Source of the DNA: Aliamphritea ceti
Lineage (GTDB): Bacteria; Pseudomonadota; Gammaproteobacteria; Pseudomonadales; Balneatricaceae
Assembly (NCBI RefSeq): GCF_024347215.1
Contig: NZ_AP025282.1
Coordinates: 186,001 to 250,000, forward strand
Direction of reading: 5' to 3'
DNA: 64,000 nt
Shown here: in pieces, positions 53,801 through 62,810 of the stretch
Layout: every line of letters begins with the position of its first letter
Position numbering within the stretch: the first letter of the stretch is position 1
Translations under genes and position numbers: made by a program
The notes under the pieces: generated by a model
What the model was told of the DNA's origin: nothing
Seen by the model: the letters and a program-made list of their open reading frames with translations, nothing else
Database searches by the model: none

Positions 53801-55746
53801 CGGAGCAGGATATTGAAGTGGCCGCACCACTGGTCACTCAGCTGACCAAACCGCGTTTCCTGGCACCGGGGGATATCAGCCGGCTGGCGCTGGATCTGCA
53901 TAATCTCAGTGGTCAGGACCAGCAGTTCGAACTCAGTCTTGTGTTACAGGGGCTACGAACAGGGGACGCATTTAGCAGTGATGAATATCAGCAGTCGCTG
54001 AACTTGAAAGTGAATGAAAAGCGCACTCTTTATATCCCCGTCGAAGCAGCAGATATCAACGGACTGGCACAGATCAGTTTGGATATTCAGGGACTGCAGG
54101 GGCTGCCTGCGGCTCAGCAACAGGTTCTGCGCGATTGGTATCTGTCAGTTCGACCTGCCTGGGCTGCGCAGAGTCTGCTTGAGCAGCGACGCCTGGTGCC
54201 GGGGGAAGTGTGGCAAATGTCACCGGCTACTGCGGAAGACTGGCTGACATCTGATTTACGCAGCCAGTTGCGTGTGGCTTCGTTACCACCGATTGATTTT
54301 ACCTCGCACTTTAATGCATTACGGGCTTATCCCTACGGGTGTCTGGAACAGACGACCAGTGGTGTTTTTCCACAGTTATTTGTAAACAGCGAGCTGATCC
54401 GTCGCTTTGACTTACCTGAGTCCACTCCGCAGAGTCGCCAGCAGGCGTTACAGTTGGCTGTGTCCCGGGTATTAGGTATGCAGAAATATAATGGTGGCTT
54501 TGGATTGTGGAATAACGAGAGCGCCGAAGAGCACTGGTTAACAGTTTATGTACTGGATTTTCTGCTACGGGCACAGCAGGCAGGTTATCAGGTACCTGCA
54601 GCAGGTCTGAACGAAGCGATGCAGCGGGTCAGTGAATACTTACGCAGCCCGTCCCAACTGGAATATCTGTCAGCCAGGAGCCAGTTTGCGGTACGTGCGT
54701 ATGCTGCTCAGGTGCTAAGTCAGGCTGAGCAGGCATCACTGGCAGACTTGCGCAGCCTGTTTGATTATCAGCGTGGCAATGCTGGTTTCCTGGGACTGAT
54801 TCAGTTAGGCCTGGCATTGGAGAACAGTGGTGACAGTAATCGCGGGGAGCGGGCGCTGACTGCTGGATTGGTTGCTGCAATGCAGCCTGATTATCGCTAT
54901 GTAAGTTACGGCAGTAAGGTACGGGATCTGGCACTGGCTATTTTCTGGTTACTTGAGGCCGAACGACCAAGTGAGTATTGGATTGAGTTGCTGGATAATT
55001 TGCAGGAGCAGTTAGGCAAACGGCGCTGGCTGAGCACGCAAGAGCGTAATGCACTGTTTCTGGCGGGTCAGGCATTGGTGGTAAAAGGAGAGCAGCCGCT
55101 GGATCTGACACTTTTGCTTGGTAGTGAACAGGTGAGTCTGCAGGCTGTAAAAGGTTACGCCCGCAGTTTGCAGGGGGAGCAGGCTGCTGCGCCGCTGAAA
55201 ATTGAAAATACCGGTATCACCGATGCGTATGTGAGCTTACGACTCAATGGCCGTACTGCCACTGAGCCTTCAGCACATAACCGGGGTATTCAGGTACAGC
55301 GCCGCTTTTATGATGCAGATGGCGTGGCATTTGCTGACCAGCAAAATCTGCGATTGCAGAGCGGGCAGCAAGTGCTGGTGGAGCTGTCTGTTATGGCAGA
55401 TGCAAACCGTCCGCACGGTTTGGTTGTCGATCTGTTGCCGGCAGGGCTGGAGCTGGAAAATCAGAATCTCAATGATGCTTACAGTATCAGTGACCTGAGT
55501 GTTGAAGGTACGCGTCTGGCGGATTTACTCACCGGTGTTGAGATTAATCATCAGGAATATCGGGACGACCGTTTTGTGGCGGCAGTATCTTTGTATGCAG
55601 ACCGGCCGGTACGGCTCTTTTATCTGGCCAGAGCTGTTGTGGCCGGTGAGTTTAAATTACCGCCAACCTTTGCGGAAGATATGTATCAACCGGAAGCGCG
55701 CCACCAGGGCGTGGCAGCCGGTCAGCTGACGGTAACACCAAGGTAA
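50821..55746 (+). CDS. Bacterial alpha-2-macroglobulin family lipoprotein (YfhM type)
   Basis: 1641 residues with a lipobox (LLTGC, Cys18). Macroglobulin-like beta domains occupy most of the length. The bait and thioester region includes the intact C-L-E-Q thioester in YGCLEQTTSG (Cys1174). Bacterial A2M proteins are thought to trap foreign proteases that breach the outer membrane. The gene is followed after 5 bp by the PBP1C gene, the classic pairing in proteobacteria, suggesting joint defence and repair of the cell wall. Confidence 0.94.
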   Translation: MKIAYLAVLLLFGLLTGCNEESSDIQTTAPAVTDTSEAEVSENELPEQIQVTEGQLTILDISTEQYQGRPALVVVLSARVDADQKLDKWLQVEDQQGQRVKGSWIVADSLKRLYFTAVEPEKSYQVMVDKGLPGKQSKLTSSRQAEVQVAAVNTMLGFAGNGNLLAKDLAKGLPVIVANVSRVDVDFYRLPNSRLVSFLSQNSRKGQLNFWRISDHLKDFELAYSGRFQLQLARNEQGIRYLPVKDIPALTGSGVYVAVMRESGDYRYDYPATWFAVSDLGIHLRQYTEQLDATVNSLKTAAPLAGVRLQLLNSSGDELLSEVTTTAGTASFKGATELGNAALLIATTDAGDTSLVRLFGAGLDLAEFPVEGPVRSSEQLFMYSPRDLYRPGESVTVSGLLRDADGRAAAVLQNADGTPRQRIAELSLTRPDGQEVASRTLRFDDLGYLQGEWQIPADAATGEWTLVARINAEDSFSYHFQVEEFLPERMQLTLEAPEYISSGEPLRINALGEYLYGAPAKGNVLESELISQMAAHPFSRWQDVYFGHPNATEFNRRITLNPLSLGPQGQAVVRPDAFWQQAKVPLQLKVFHGLIDSGGRPVSRRSISYVLPAERLLGIRPLFADGTVDYDTMASFELIATSGNEDQLAAANVQVKLIREYRQYHWVYSEVTGWESDYTQREYPVFSDVIDLIAGSSSEVSAPVEWGYYRLEVTDPQTDLVSGYRFQAGWDPGATVMAGRPDRIGMALDKQVYAAGDEVKVAIQPPAAGKGFLLVESDQPLLRMPVDIPEEGSTVSFTLDPAWQRHDLYVSVLLIQPGEQREQALPRRMLGIAPLPLDREARRLSIQLDVPAKTYPNSQLSVPVQISTTEDMPETVSMTLAAVDVGVLNISRFATPDPFADFFGQRRYEVTGRDSYGDLIDAGSGEMATLSFGGDEDFNGAGEQGEDVRIVSLFSGPVSLSDEGYAEVVLDLPDFNGKLRLMAVAYSADDFGATEQDIEVAAPLVTQLTKPRFLAPGDISRLALDLHNLSGQDQQFELSLVLQGLRTGDAFSSDEYQQSLNLKVNEKRTLYIPVEAADINGLAQISLDIQGLQGLPAAQQQVLRDWYLSVRPAWAAQSLLEQRRLVPGEVWQMSPATAEDWLTSDLRSQLRVASLPPIDFTSHFNALRAYPYGCLEQTTSGVFPQLFVNSELIRRFDLPESTPQSRQQALQLAVSRVLGMQKYNGGFGLWNNESAEEHWLTVYVLDFLLRAQQAGYQVPAAGLNEAMQRVSEYLRSPSQLEYLSARSQFAVRAYAAQVLSQAEQASLADLRSLFDYQRGNAGFLGLIQLGLALENSGDSNRGERALTAGLVAAMQPDYRYVSYGSKVRDLALAIFWLLEAERPSEYWIELLDNLQEQLGKRRWLSTQERNALFLAGQALVVKGEQPLDLTLLLGSEQVSLQAVKGYARSLQGEQAAAPLKIENTGITDAYVSLRLNGRTATEPSAHNRGIQVQRRFYDADGVAFADQQNLRLQSGQQVLVELSVMADANRPHGLVVDLLPAGLELENQNLNDAYSISDLSVEGTRLADLLTGVEINHQEYRDDRFVAAVSLYADRPVRLFYLARAVVAGEFKLPPTFAEDMYQPEARHQGVAAGQLTVTPR

Positions 55747-55751
55747 TTGTC

Positions 55752-58061
55752 ATGAATACACGGGGCGTACTGGCAGTGTATGCCGGTGCAACTCTGACAC
55801 TGGCGGTATTGCTGTTGGTGTTTGGTGGGCTGAATCACCGCTATCCTTTACCGCTGGAAGCTGATTTCAGCAGTGTGGTAACCGATGTCGATGGTCAGCC
55901 GCTACGCAGCTTTACCAATGCCAGTGAACAGTGGCGTTATCCCATCAGTGAAACCCAGCTTGGGGATAACTATAAAGCCTTATTAATTGGCTATGAAGAT
56001 CGTTGGTTTTATCAGCATCCGGGGGTTAATCCGCTGGCGATGCTGCGAGCCAGCTGGCAGAACTTCAGTGCGGGACGGGTTATCTCAGGTGGTTCGACCC
56101 TGACAATGCAGGTCGCACGCCTGCTGGATCCGCATGAACGTAGTATCAGAGGCAAACTGAAGCAGGTATTACGGGCTGTGCAGCTTGAATGGCACCTGAG
56201 TAAGGCAGAGATTCTTAATCTGTACATTAACCGTGCGCCTTTTGGAGGCACGCTGTCCGGCGTTCAGGCTGCCAGTTACAGCTATTTTGGTAAGCCGGTT
56301 AATGCCCTGAGTGATGCGCAGGCGGCGCTGCTGGCGGTATTACCTCAGGCGCCCAGTCGCTGGCGGCCGGACCGTTATCCACAGCGTGCCAGACAGGCCC
56401 GGGATAAAGTATTGCGGCGCATGGCAGAGTTACAATTGTGGCCAAAGGAAAGAGTTAGCGATGCGCTGGCTGAACCAGTGGTTTCTCTGAACCGAAAACC
56501 CCGGCGACTTGCACCTTTGCTAGCCCGTCGGTTGCGCAGTGAATGTCCAGACTGTAATCAGATACGCTCGCTGATCAAAAGAGATCTGCAGCAGGGTGTC
56601 GAGGCGCTGTTACGGCAACAGACGAGGCATTTTTCGCCCGGTGTATCGGCTGCGGTATTAGTAATGGATAACCGTAATGGCGCGGTACGCGCCTATGCCG
56701 GTTCGGCGGATTTTCTTAACAGCGAACGCTTTGGTCATGTGGATATGATCCGTGCGGTGCGCTCCCCAGGTTCTACACTGAAACCTTTTCTATATGGCAT
56801 GGCACTGGAAGAAGGGCTGATTCATTCACACTCACTGCTCAGTGATGCGCCACGTTACAGGCAGCAGTACCGGCCTGTTAATTTCAGTGGTGGCTTTAAT
56901 GGTCCGGTGAGTGCTACAGAGGCATTGCAGCGTTCATTGAATATCCCGGCGGTGCAATTACTGGAAGCCTATGGCCCGGCACGTTTTGCCAATCGTCTGC
57001 GCAGCGGTGGGTTGCGTCTTAGTGGTCCGGGTGCGCAACGCCCTAATATTGCCATGATTCTTGGCGGCGTAGGTACAACCCTGGAAAGCCTGGTGGGTAG
57101 TTACAGTGCGCTGGCCCGGCAGGGCAACGCGATACAGCCAAGATTAAAACCTGAGGATCCACAGCGCACCCGTTATTTGCTAAGTTCTGGTGCCGCATGG
57201 ATAACCTGGAAGATGTTGGCGGTTCCCTTAAAGCGCTTGCAACGCAGTCAGCAGTTTCACGCGCGCTGGCCTATGGCCTGGAAGACAGGTACCAGTTATG
57301 GCTTTAGGGAGGCCTGGGCGGTAGGTGTCAGCCAGAACTGGACTATTGGTGTCTGGGTGGGACGGCCGGATGGTAGTGCCGCACCGGGGCTTTCAGGACG
57401 TAGCAGTGCTGCGCCTGTGTTATTCAAAGTCTATCAATTACTCGCCCGAAATAATGAAGCGCCAGTGTCGGCGCCTGATAATGTTACTCAGAAAATGATT
57501 TGCTGGCCGGCCGGAACGGCAGCATCGGCGCGGTTAAATCAGCAAAATAATAACTGCATGCGCCAGCATCAGGCCTGGGTACTTGATGGCCAGGTTCCCC
57601 GTACGCTGCATACTGAAACATTGCAGCAAAGGGTCTGGCTGGATAATGAAACGGCACAGCGGGTTGAGCCGGCATGCAGTAACACACCAATGCAGGTGGC
57701 TAATTACAGCCTGTGGCCGAGACAACTGGAGCCCTGGTTATTACCTGAATGGCGACGGGCTGCCCGTTTACCGGTGGCAATGCCGGAATGCCGTTATCTG
57801 ACAGGTGAGCAACGGAATATTCAGATTACATCTTTACCGGATGAGGCGCGCTTAATGAGCCGTTCAGGACAGCCATTAGCATTAAATTTGCAGGCACAGG
57901 GAGGCAGTGGCGAACGTTACTGGTATGACAATGGGCGGTATCTGGGGCGTTCATCTGCTGATGGCTATCTGGTATTTAAAGATGTGTCCCGTGGCAAACA
58001 TCAGCTTAGCGTCGTTGATGAGCAGGGCAATGCAGACCGCCTAAGTTTTGTGGTGCGTTGA
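55752..58061 (+). CDS. pbpC: Penicillin-binding protein 1C
   Basis: 769 residues: N-terminal membrane anchor, GT51 transglycosylase domain (YEDRWFYQHPGVNPLAM, GGSTLTMQVARLL), transpeptidase domain with S-T-L-K (Ser341), SLN (RSLNIPA) and K-T-G (Lys511), and a C-terminal BiPBP_C domain. It polymerises and may crosslink peptidoglycan. Co-transcribed with the alpha-2-macroglobulin gene. Confidence 0.95.
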   Translation: MNTRGVLAVYAGATLTLAVLLLVFGGLNHRYPLPLEADFSSVVTDVDGQPLRSFTNASEQWRYPISETQLGDNYKALLIGYEDRWFYQHPGVNPLAMLRASWQNFSAGRVISGGSTLTMQVARLLDPHERSIRGKLKQVLRAVQLEWHLSKAEILNLYINRAPFGGTLSGVQAASYSYFGKPVNALSDAQAALLAVLPQAPSRWRPDRYPQRARQARDKVLRRMAELQLWPKERVSDALAEPVVSLNRKPRRLAPLLARRLRSECPDCNQIRSLIKRDLQQGVEALLRQQTRHFSPGVSAAVLVMDNRNGAVRAYAGSADFLNSERFGHVDMIRAVRSPGSTLKPFLYGMALEEGLIHSHSLLSDAPRYRQQYRPVNFSGGFNGPVSATEALQRSLNIPAVQLLEAYGPARFANRLRSGGLRLSGPGAQRPNIAMILGGVGTTLESLVGSYSALARQGNAIQPRLKPEDPQRTRYLLSSGAAWITWKMLAVPLKRLQRSQQFHARWPMAWKTGTSYGFREAWAVGVSQNWTIGVWVGRPDGSAAPGLSGRSSAAPVLFKVYQLLARNNEAPVSAPDNVTQKMICWPAGTAASARLNQQNNNCMRQHQAWVLDGQVPRTLHTETLQQRVWLDNETAQRVEPACSNTPMQVANYSLWPRQLEPWLLPEWRRAARLPVAMPECRYLTGEQRNIQITSLPDEARLMSRSGQPLALNLQAQGGSGERYWYDNGRYLGRSSADGYLVFKDVSRGKHQLSVVDEQGNADRLSFVVR

Positions 58062-58094
58062 GCGGATCTTTAACGGTCATTCCCGGGCTTACTA

Positions 58095-59051
58095 TCAGTG
58101 ATAGATCTGCTCAGTTTGTCTGCTTTGGCGGCGATATCCGGAAGGGCCCTGTTCAAAATGTTTCCGGAATACCCGACCAAAGGCTGCTTCAGACTGATAG
58201 CCAACCTGCTCAGCAATTTCAATAATTGAAGCGCTGCTGTCGACCAGCAATTGCCGGGCAATTTGCATCCGCCAGTGGGTAATGTACCCAAGAGGTGTCA
58301 TCGACAGGTTGTCAGTGAATTTACTGATAAAGGAGGTGCGGGACATGCTGGCAATACCGGATAACTCTTCTATCCGCCAGGGATGTGCAGGATTGGCATG
58401 AATGGCTTGTAATACTTTTGCGAGCTTAGTATCAGAAAATCCGGCAAGCACAGGTTGGTCGACGCCTTCAGTATTTAAGTGAATCCGTAAAGCCTGGGTA
58501 TAGATAATCTCAGACATTTTCAGTGCCATCAGATCGCTGCCGAGTTTATCACTGCCGGCTTCTTCACCTATGACTTTCAGCGCTGTTTCCATCCAGTGAC
58601 CGGCAATCGCACCATAGTTACGAATGTGAATGTACGCAGGTAATGCCTGAATAAGTGGATGGTTAGCGTGTTTATTAAAAGCGAAGTGACCGCAGACTAA
58701 CTGCGTCTCATGGCTGGTACCGGGCTCACCGTATACCAGTGTGCCACTGCCGGTGAAGCCGGACTTCTCCAGCATCTGATCCAGTGGCAGGGCTGCGGTT
58801 TCAGTTTTGGGATCGCAATATAAAGTATGTGCAGCTCCACGGGTAATAATAATCAGGTCGCCCTGTTCCAGTAATACCGGTTCGGCAACGCCTGCTACCC
58901 GTGCCAGACAGCGGCCACGGTATGCAAAATGGAAACGGGAGACATCTTCAAAAGAAGGCACCTGAACACCCCATGGAGAGGTGAACGAAGTACGAAAATA
59001 GAGCGTACCTGCCAGCTGCATACGATGCAGAATGTCGCTAAGTATATCCAT
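58095..59051 (-). CDS. AraC-family regulator with cupin-type sensor domain
   Basis: 318 residues. The N-terminal cupin_6-like domain (SRFHFAYRGRCLARV, LLEQGDLIIITRGAAHTL) is followed by two HTH motifs (WRIEELSGIASMSRTSFISKFTDNLSMTPLGYITHWRM and IIEIAEQVGYQSEAAFGRVFRKHF). Divergent from the DUF4142-cupredoxin pair across about 190 bp, which it may control. Ligand unknown. Confidence 0.9.
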   Translation of the reverse strand: MDILSDILHRMQLAGTLYFRTSFTSPWGVQVPSFEDVSRFHFAYRGRCLARVAGVAEPVLLEQGDLIIITRGAAHTLYCDPKTETAALPLDQMLEKSGFTGSGTLVYGEPGTSHETQLVCGHFAFNKHANHPLIQALPAYIHIRNYGAIAGHWMETALKVIGEEAGSDKLGSDLMALKMSEIIYTQALRIHLNTEGVDQPVLAGFSDTKLAKVLQAIHANPAHPWRIEELSGIASMSRTSFISKFTDNLSMTPLGYITHWRMQIARQLLVDSSASIIEIAEQVGYQSEAAFGRVFRKHFEQGPSGYRRQSRQTEQIYH

Positions 59052-59136
59052 AGGCTGACGTCTCCCGGATGCTAGCCGAATGTTGGTGTGTGCTTTGATG
59101 ATAAGTCAGCTGATACTTAAAAACATGCATAGCAGT

Positions 59137-59173
59137 GAAAATTTGAATTATCAGTCAAGTGATTCGAATTTCC
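59137..59173. promoter_or_regulatory. Candidate operator between the AraC gene and DUF4142 gene
   Basis: GAAAATTTGAATT (59137-59149) and GATTCGAATTTCC (59161-59173) are inverted copies with about 10 of 13 positions matching, in the middle of the divergent promoter region. It may be a site for the AraC regulator, although many AraC proteins use direct repeats. AT-rich, so chance is possible. Confidence 0.35.
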
Positions 59174-59245
59174 GGTCATATATCGTGTTTTTACGTTGTT
59201 ATTTAATGTTGGTGTGCATTTTTTAGTCAATTGAGAGGACATGAC

Positions 59246-59782
59246 ATGAAAATAACAACAGCAATACTCGCACTGAGTTTAATGGCCGGTTTAAACGGCA
59301 GCGTGCAGGCAACGGAGTCTCCCGCAGAGCTTAATGATCTGCAGATTGCTCATGTGGCTTATACCGCAGATAACATTGATATCCGCTACGCTCATCTGGC
59401 ATTGGCGCTAACAAATGATCCGGCGATTCGCAGTTTTGCTCAGACCATGATCCGCGACCACAGCGCAGTTAATGAACAGGCACTGGCATTACTGAAAAAA
59501 CTTGAAGCACAGCCACAGGATAACTTTCTTAGCCAGCAACTGAATACTAAAGCTGAAGGTTTAATCAATGAAATGAGCCAGTTACGTGGCGCAGAGTTTG
59601 ATAAGTTTTATGCGGCTAATGAGCTGGCGTATCACAAGGCAGTGAATGAGCTGGTGGAGTTTACTTTCCTGCCAAACATTGAGCATCCGGAAGTAAAAAC
59701 CTTATTTGAGGCAGGGCTTAAAATCTTCAAAGTACATCAGGGTCATGCTGAGCATATGGTAGATAAGCTAAATGCCAGGTAA
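59246..59782 (+). CDS. DUF4142 periplasmic protein
   Basis: 178 residues from ATG at 59246 (GAGAGGACATGAC upstream) with a signal peptide (MKITTAILALSLMAGLNGSVQA). The mature helical domain has DLQIAHVAYTADNIDIRYAHLAL, SFAQTMIRDHSAVNEQAL and HQGHAEHMVDKL, the His-rich four-helix ferritin-like pattern of DUF4142. Overlaps the cupredoxin gene by 11 bp. Possibly metal or redox related, which is inference from the neighbour and His content. Confidence 0.85.
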   Translation: MKITTAILALSLMAGLNGSVQATESPAELNDLQIAHVAYTADNIDIRYAHLALALTNDPAIRSFAQTMIRDHSAVNEQALALLKKLEAQPQDNFLSQQLNTKAEGLINEMSQLRGAEFDKFYAANELAYHKAVNELVEFTFLPNIEHPEVKTLFEAGLKIFKVHQGHAEHMVDKLNAR

Positions 59783-60152
59783 AACAGAGCTCAGTAAGCA
59801 AGTTGTGAATAACCAGTTGCCTGATATTTCCCGGCGAAACTGGTTGTTCCGGGTAATGCAGCTTGGAGGGGCGCTGGCATTGCCAGTACCTTTGGTGAGT
59901 CTGGCAGCACAGCAATATAAGGTATCAATACAAAGCTTTGCGTTTGTGCCTGCGCAGCTAAAGGTTGCGCCTGGAGATCAGATTACCTGGTTTAACGAAG
60001 ACATAGTGCCGCATACGGCGACGGCTAAAGACCACAGTTGGGATACCGGCATTATTGAGCCGGGTCAGCAGGTAACTGTACAGATCCCGGCGGGTGCCGG
60101 AGCAGAATATTACTGCCTGTATCATCCGATGATGCTGGGCAGTATTAGCTGA
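59772..60152 (+). CDS. Tat-exported cupredoxin (amicyanin/plastocyanin-like)
   Basis: 126 residues. A twin-arginine signal (SRRNWLFRV, Arg21-Arg22) precedes a hydrophobic stretch. The mature domain is a small cupredoxin with type-1 copper ligands His81 (VPHTATA), Cys115, His118 and Met121 (YYCLYHPMM). Probably a periplasmic electron carrier or copper protein, folded before export. Partner of the DUF4142 protein by overlap. The redox partner is not known. Confidence 0.9.
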   Translation: MPGKTELSKQVVNNQLPDISRRNWLFRVMQLGGALALPVPLVSLAAQQYKVSIQSFAFVPAQLKVAPGDQITWFNEDIVPHTATAKDHSWDTGIIEPGQQVTVQIPAGAGAEYYCLYHPMMLGSIS

Positions 60153-60182
60153 ACGTAGGCCGTGTGCCTACGTTCAGCGTTT
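60148..60182. terminator. Long hairpin terminator between cupredoxin and chemoreceptor genes
   Basis: Perfect 13-bp stem GCTGAACGTAGGC / GCCTACGTTCAGC (60148-60160 and 60166-60178) with loop CGTGT, followed by GTTTGTT. It includes the cupredoxin stop codon and lies just past the chemoreceptor stop on minus, so it can serve both convergent genes. Confidence 0.8.
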
Positions 60183-60191
60183 GTTAGCAGG

Positions 60192-62189
60192 TTACTTAAG
60201 ACGGAAATTAAGTACCAGACTGTTGAGACGTTCAGCCAGCTGAGCCAGCATGAGCGTTGCTTCAGCTGTTTGCTTGGCGCCTCCTGCTGTTTGCTGAGAC
60301 AGTTCACTTATGTTGGTAATACTGAGATTAATTTCTTCCGAGACGGAGGACTGTTGTTCAGCGGCACTGGCAATCTGAATATTCATGTCTCTGATCTCAT
60401 TGATCGAGCCGGATATTTTGTTGATTGCGTTGCCAGCATTGCTTGCCATTTCCAGTGTTTCCATGGTTTTCTGGCTACTGGTTTTCATGATGCCTACCGC
60501 TTGACGAGTACCTGTTTGCAGTTGGTTGATCATGGTTTCAATGTCACTGGTGGATTCCTGAGTCTTCTGTGCCAGAGAGCGTACTTCATCAGCCACAACG
60601 GCAAAGCCACGCCCCTGTTCACCGGCACGGGCAGCTTCAATTGCAGCGTTCAGTGCCAGTAAGTTGGTCTGATCGGCAATGCCGCGGATAACATCCATTA
60701 CTGAGCCTATTTGCGCACTTTGTGTTTCCAGTGACTGAATGGACTGAGCAGCCTGACCTATTTCGTCGTTCAGGCTATTTATGATCAGGTTCGTTTTGTC
60801 GGTAACATCTTTAGCCAGCAAGGCTTCCTGTGCTGCGGTTTCTGCAGCATCAGAGGCATGCGCTGCACTACTGGCGACTTCCTGAACAGATGCTGTCATT
60901 TGTGCCGTGGCAGCGGCTACCTGAACAGATTCCTTTTGTTGCTGTTGCACGACGCCGTTGCTTTGCTGAGTAACAACTGACGTTTCTTCGCTGGTGGTAG
61001 CTATTTCGTTACTGGCCTCAACAATTTTGCTGATCATACTTTGCAAAGTATGAGTCATCTGGCTCATAGCGCTGTAGACACTGGCCTGGTGATCAGTGCT
61101 ATCAAATTTACGGGTCAGGTCGCCGGATGCAATTTGCTCAGCAATCATACGCATGTCATTTGGCTCGCCGCCTAATGGCTGAGTGACTGATCGTGAGACT
61201 TTAAGAGCTGTAACAATAATCAGACCGGCAGCCACTAACAAAATCAGCAAAATATCGAGTTTAAGTTCTTCGATTATTTCAAATGCTTCGGCTTCATCTA
61301 TTTCGGCAATCAGAGCCCAGTTATGCCCCCCAACAGAGACCGGCGTATAGGCTGAGAGTACCGGATTGCCGTTGTAGTCGGTGATGATATCTACGTTGGT
61401 ATTGCCTTTGAGAGCTTCGCTGGTGGCTGCTGTATCGACACCATTATTTGCTATGTCACCTGCAAAGGAGGCTTTTACCGAATGGCCGCGGGGATCCAGG
61501 AATGAATCAGAACGCATTCGCATATCATTGCCAACCAGATAAGACTCACCGGTTGCGCCCATGCCATCCCGTACCTGCATGAATTTGTTGATGGCCTCGA
61601 TGGATAATTGCAGAGCAACTACAGCGACTAGCTGACCATTTTGATACAGGGGCTCAGCAATAAAAGCTGCTGGTTCATTGTTTGAAGGTGCATAAGGTGC
61701 GAAATCTTCAAGTACAAAGTCACGTTTATCACGGGCGTTGCGGAAGACGCGTGCCAGGCCACTGTCGCGGTATGTGCCGCTGATCAGGTTCGTGCCAAAG
61801 TCGGCCTCTTTAGCTTCAGTAAAGAACACATCACCCTGAGGGCTAATCAGGAATACATCATAATAGCCGTAGCTTTTGACGTATTTATTAAAGAAGTTTT
61901 GGCTAGCACCCGGACGAGGCTGGGTTAACGGTGTTAGTGCGGTTTCCAGATCAGTACTTTTACCGGCAAACAGTGCGACAGTTTCGGTAAGAATTGCCAT
62001 GTCGCCTTCGCGTTCAAAAAAGAATCCTTCAAGTTGTGCTTTTTTGATACCTCTGACAGCTTCCAGTTGATGAAAAGCTTGCTGAGATAAACCGCTACTG
62101 GCGAGATAAAAGGCAATGCCGCCAACTAACAGGGCTGGGATCATCCCAACAAGCAGAAAAATCAGAGTGAGTTTTTGGGTAAGTTTCAT
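60192..62189 (-). CDS. Methyl-accepting chemotaxis protein with dCache sensor domain
   Basis: 665 residues: membrane helix near 10-30, a double-Cache extracellular domain of about 260 residues (YGYYDVFLISPQGDVFFTEAKEADFGTNL; GMGATGESYLVGND; GGHNWALIAEIDEAEAF), a second helix, HAMP, and a signalling domain whose tip IADQTNLLALNAAIEAARAG is standard. No C-terminal CheR-docking pentapeptide is evident. The ligand cannot be deduced. Confidence 0.95.
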   Translation of the reverse strand: MKLTQKLTLIFLLVGMIPALLVGGIAFYLASSGLSQQAFHQLEAVRGIKKAQLEGFFFEREGDMAILTETVALFAGKSTDLETALTPLTQPRPGASQNFFNKYVKSYGYYDVFLISPQGDVFFTEAKEADFGTNLISGTYRDSGLARVFRNARDKRDFVLEDFAPYAPSNNEPAAFIAEPLYQNGQLVAVVALQLSIEAINKFMQVRDGMGATGESYLVGNDMRMRSDSFLDPRGHSVKASFAGDIANNGVDTAATSEALKGNTNVDIITDYNGNPVLSAYTPVSVGGHNWALIAEIDEAEAFEIIEELKLDILLILLVAAGLIIVTALKVSRSVTQPLGGEPNDMRMIAEQIASGDLTRKFDSTDHQASVYSAMSQMTHTLQSMISKIVEASNEIATTSEETSVVTQQSNGVVQQQQKESVQVAAATAQMTASVQEVASSAAHASDAAETAAQEALLAKDVTDKTNLIINSLNDEIGQAAQSIQSLETQSAQIGSVMDVIRGIADQTNLLALNAAIEAARAGEQGRGFAVVADEVRSLAQKTQESTSDIETMINQLQTGTRQAVGIMKTSSQKTMETLEMASNAGNAINKISGSINEIRDMNIQIASAAEQQSSVSEEINLSITNISELSQQTAGGAKQTAEATLMLAQLAERLNSLVLNFRLK

Positions 62190-62412
62190 GGGGCCTCCAT
62201 GGCAAATAACTAGTACGACTGCCTTGCTGTACTACTTAATTGATTAAGCTAGCGTTAAGGCGTGACATTATCATTTTCATGTGACAGTTGTGCAAAGTGT
62301 AAATGGGCATTTAGTCTATAAAAGAGCCATTCATATGCTCATTTTGGGAGGTGGGCGGGTTAGGCGGTAGGTAATAAACTTACTTATGGTATGGCTATTG
62401 TGCTATGAAAAG

Positions 62413-62448
62413 GAAAAATGCCGGTAAGGAGGAATTACCGGCGGCATT
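62413..62448 (-). terminator. Terminator of the cupin gene
   Basis: On minus an imperfect stem (AATGCCG..GGTAA with TTACCGGCATT, 3-nt bulge) followed by TTTTTCC, 13 bp past the cupin stop. Confidence 0.7.
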
Positions 62449-62460
62449 AAAAACAACGTC

Positions 62461-62772
62461 TCAGACGCTGCCTGCTGTTTCGACTACCAGAATACGGGCC
62501 TCGCCGATTGGATGCGCAACGTGCTCGGTACCCACCGATGCATAAAAAATATCGCCGGTTTCCAGTCGTATAATGCTTTCTTTGCCTTGTTCGCGATAAT
62601 GCATATCAACCTTTCCATCCAGTACAGCAAAGACTTCTTCACCGTCATTGATATGCCACTTGTAGGGTTGGTCAGTCCAATGAAGCCGGGTAGTGATGCC
62701 GTTCATACTGGCGATGTCCTGAGCCCCCCAGGCCCGTTCAGCGGTAAACTCTTTTGCACGATAAATCTTCAT
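62461..62772 (-). CDS. Small cupin-fold protein
   Basis: 103 residues, a single cupin barrel. Motif 1 is HINDGEEVFAVLDGKVDMHY and motif 2 is LETGDIFYASVGTEHVAHP, with His and Glu positions for a bound metal. Cytosolic. Function unknown; next to an orphan response regulator on the same strand (38-bp gap), so co-transcription is likely. Confidence 0.85.
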   Translation of the reverse strand: MKIYRAKEFTAERAWGAQDIASMNGITTRLHWTDQPYKWHINDGEEVFAVLDGKVDMHYREQGKESIIRLETGDIFYASVGTEHVAHPIGEARILVVETAGSV

Positions 62773-62810
62773 AGTGTTTCCTGTGTGGATCGTCTGCGGC
62801 AGAGCCTGAC

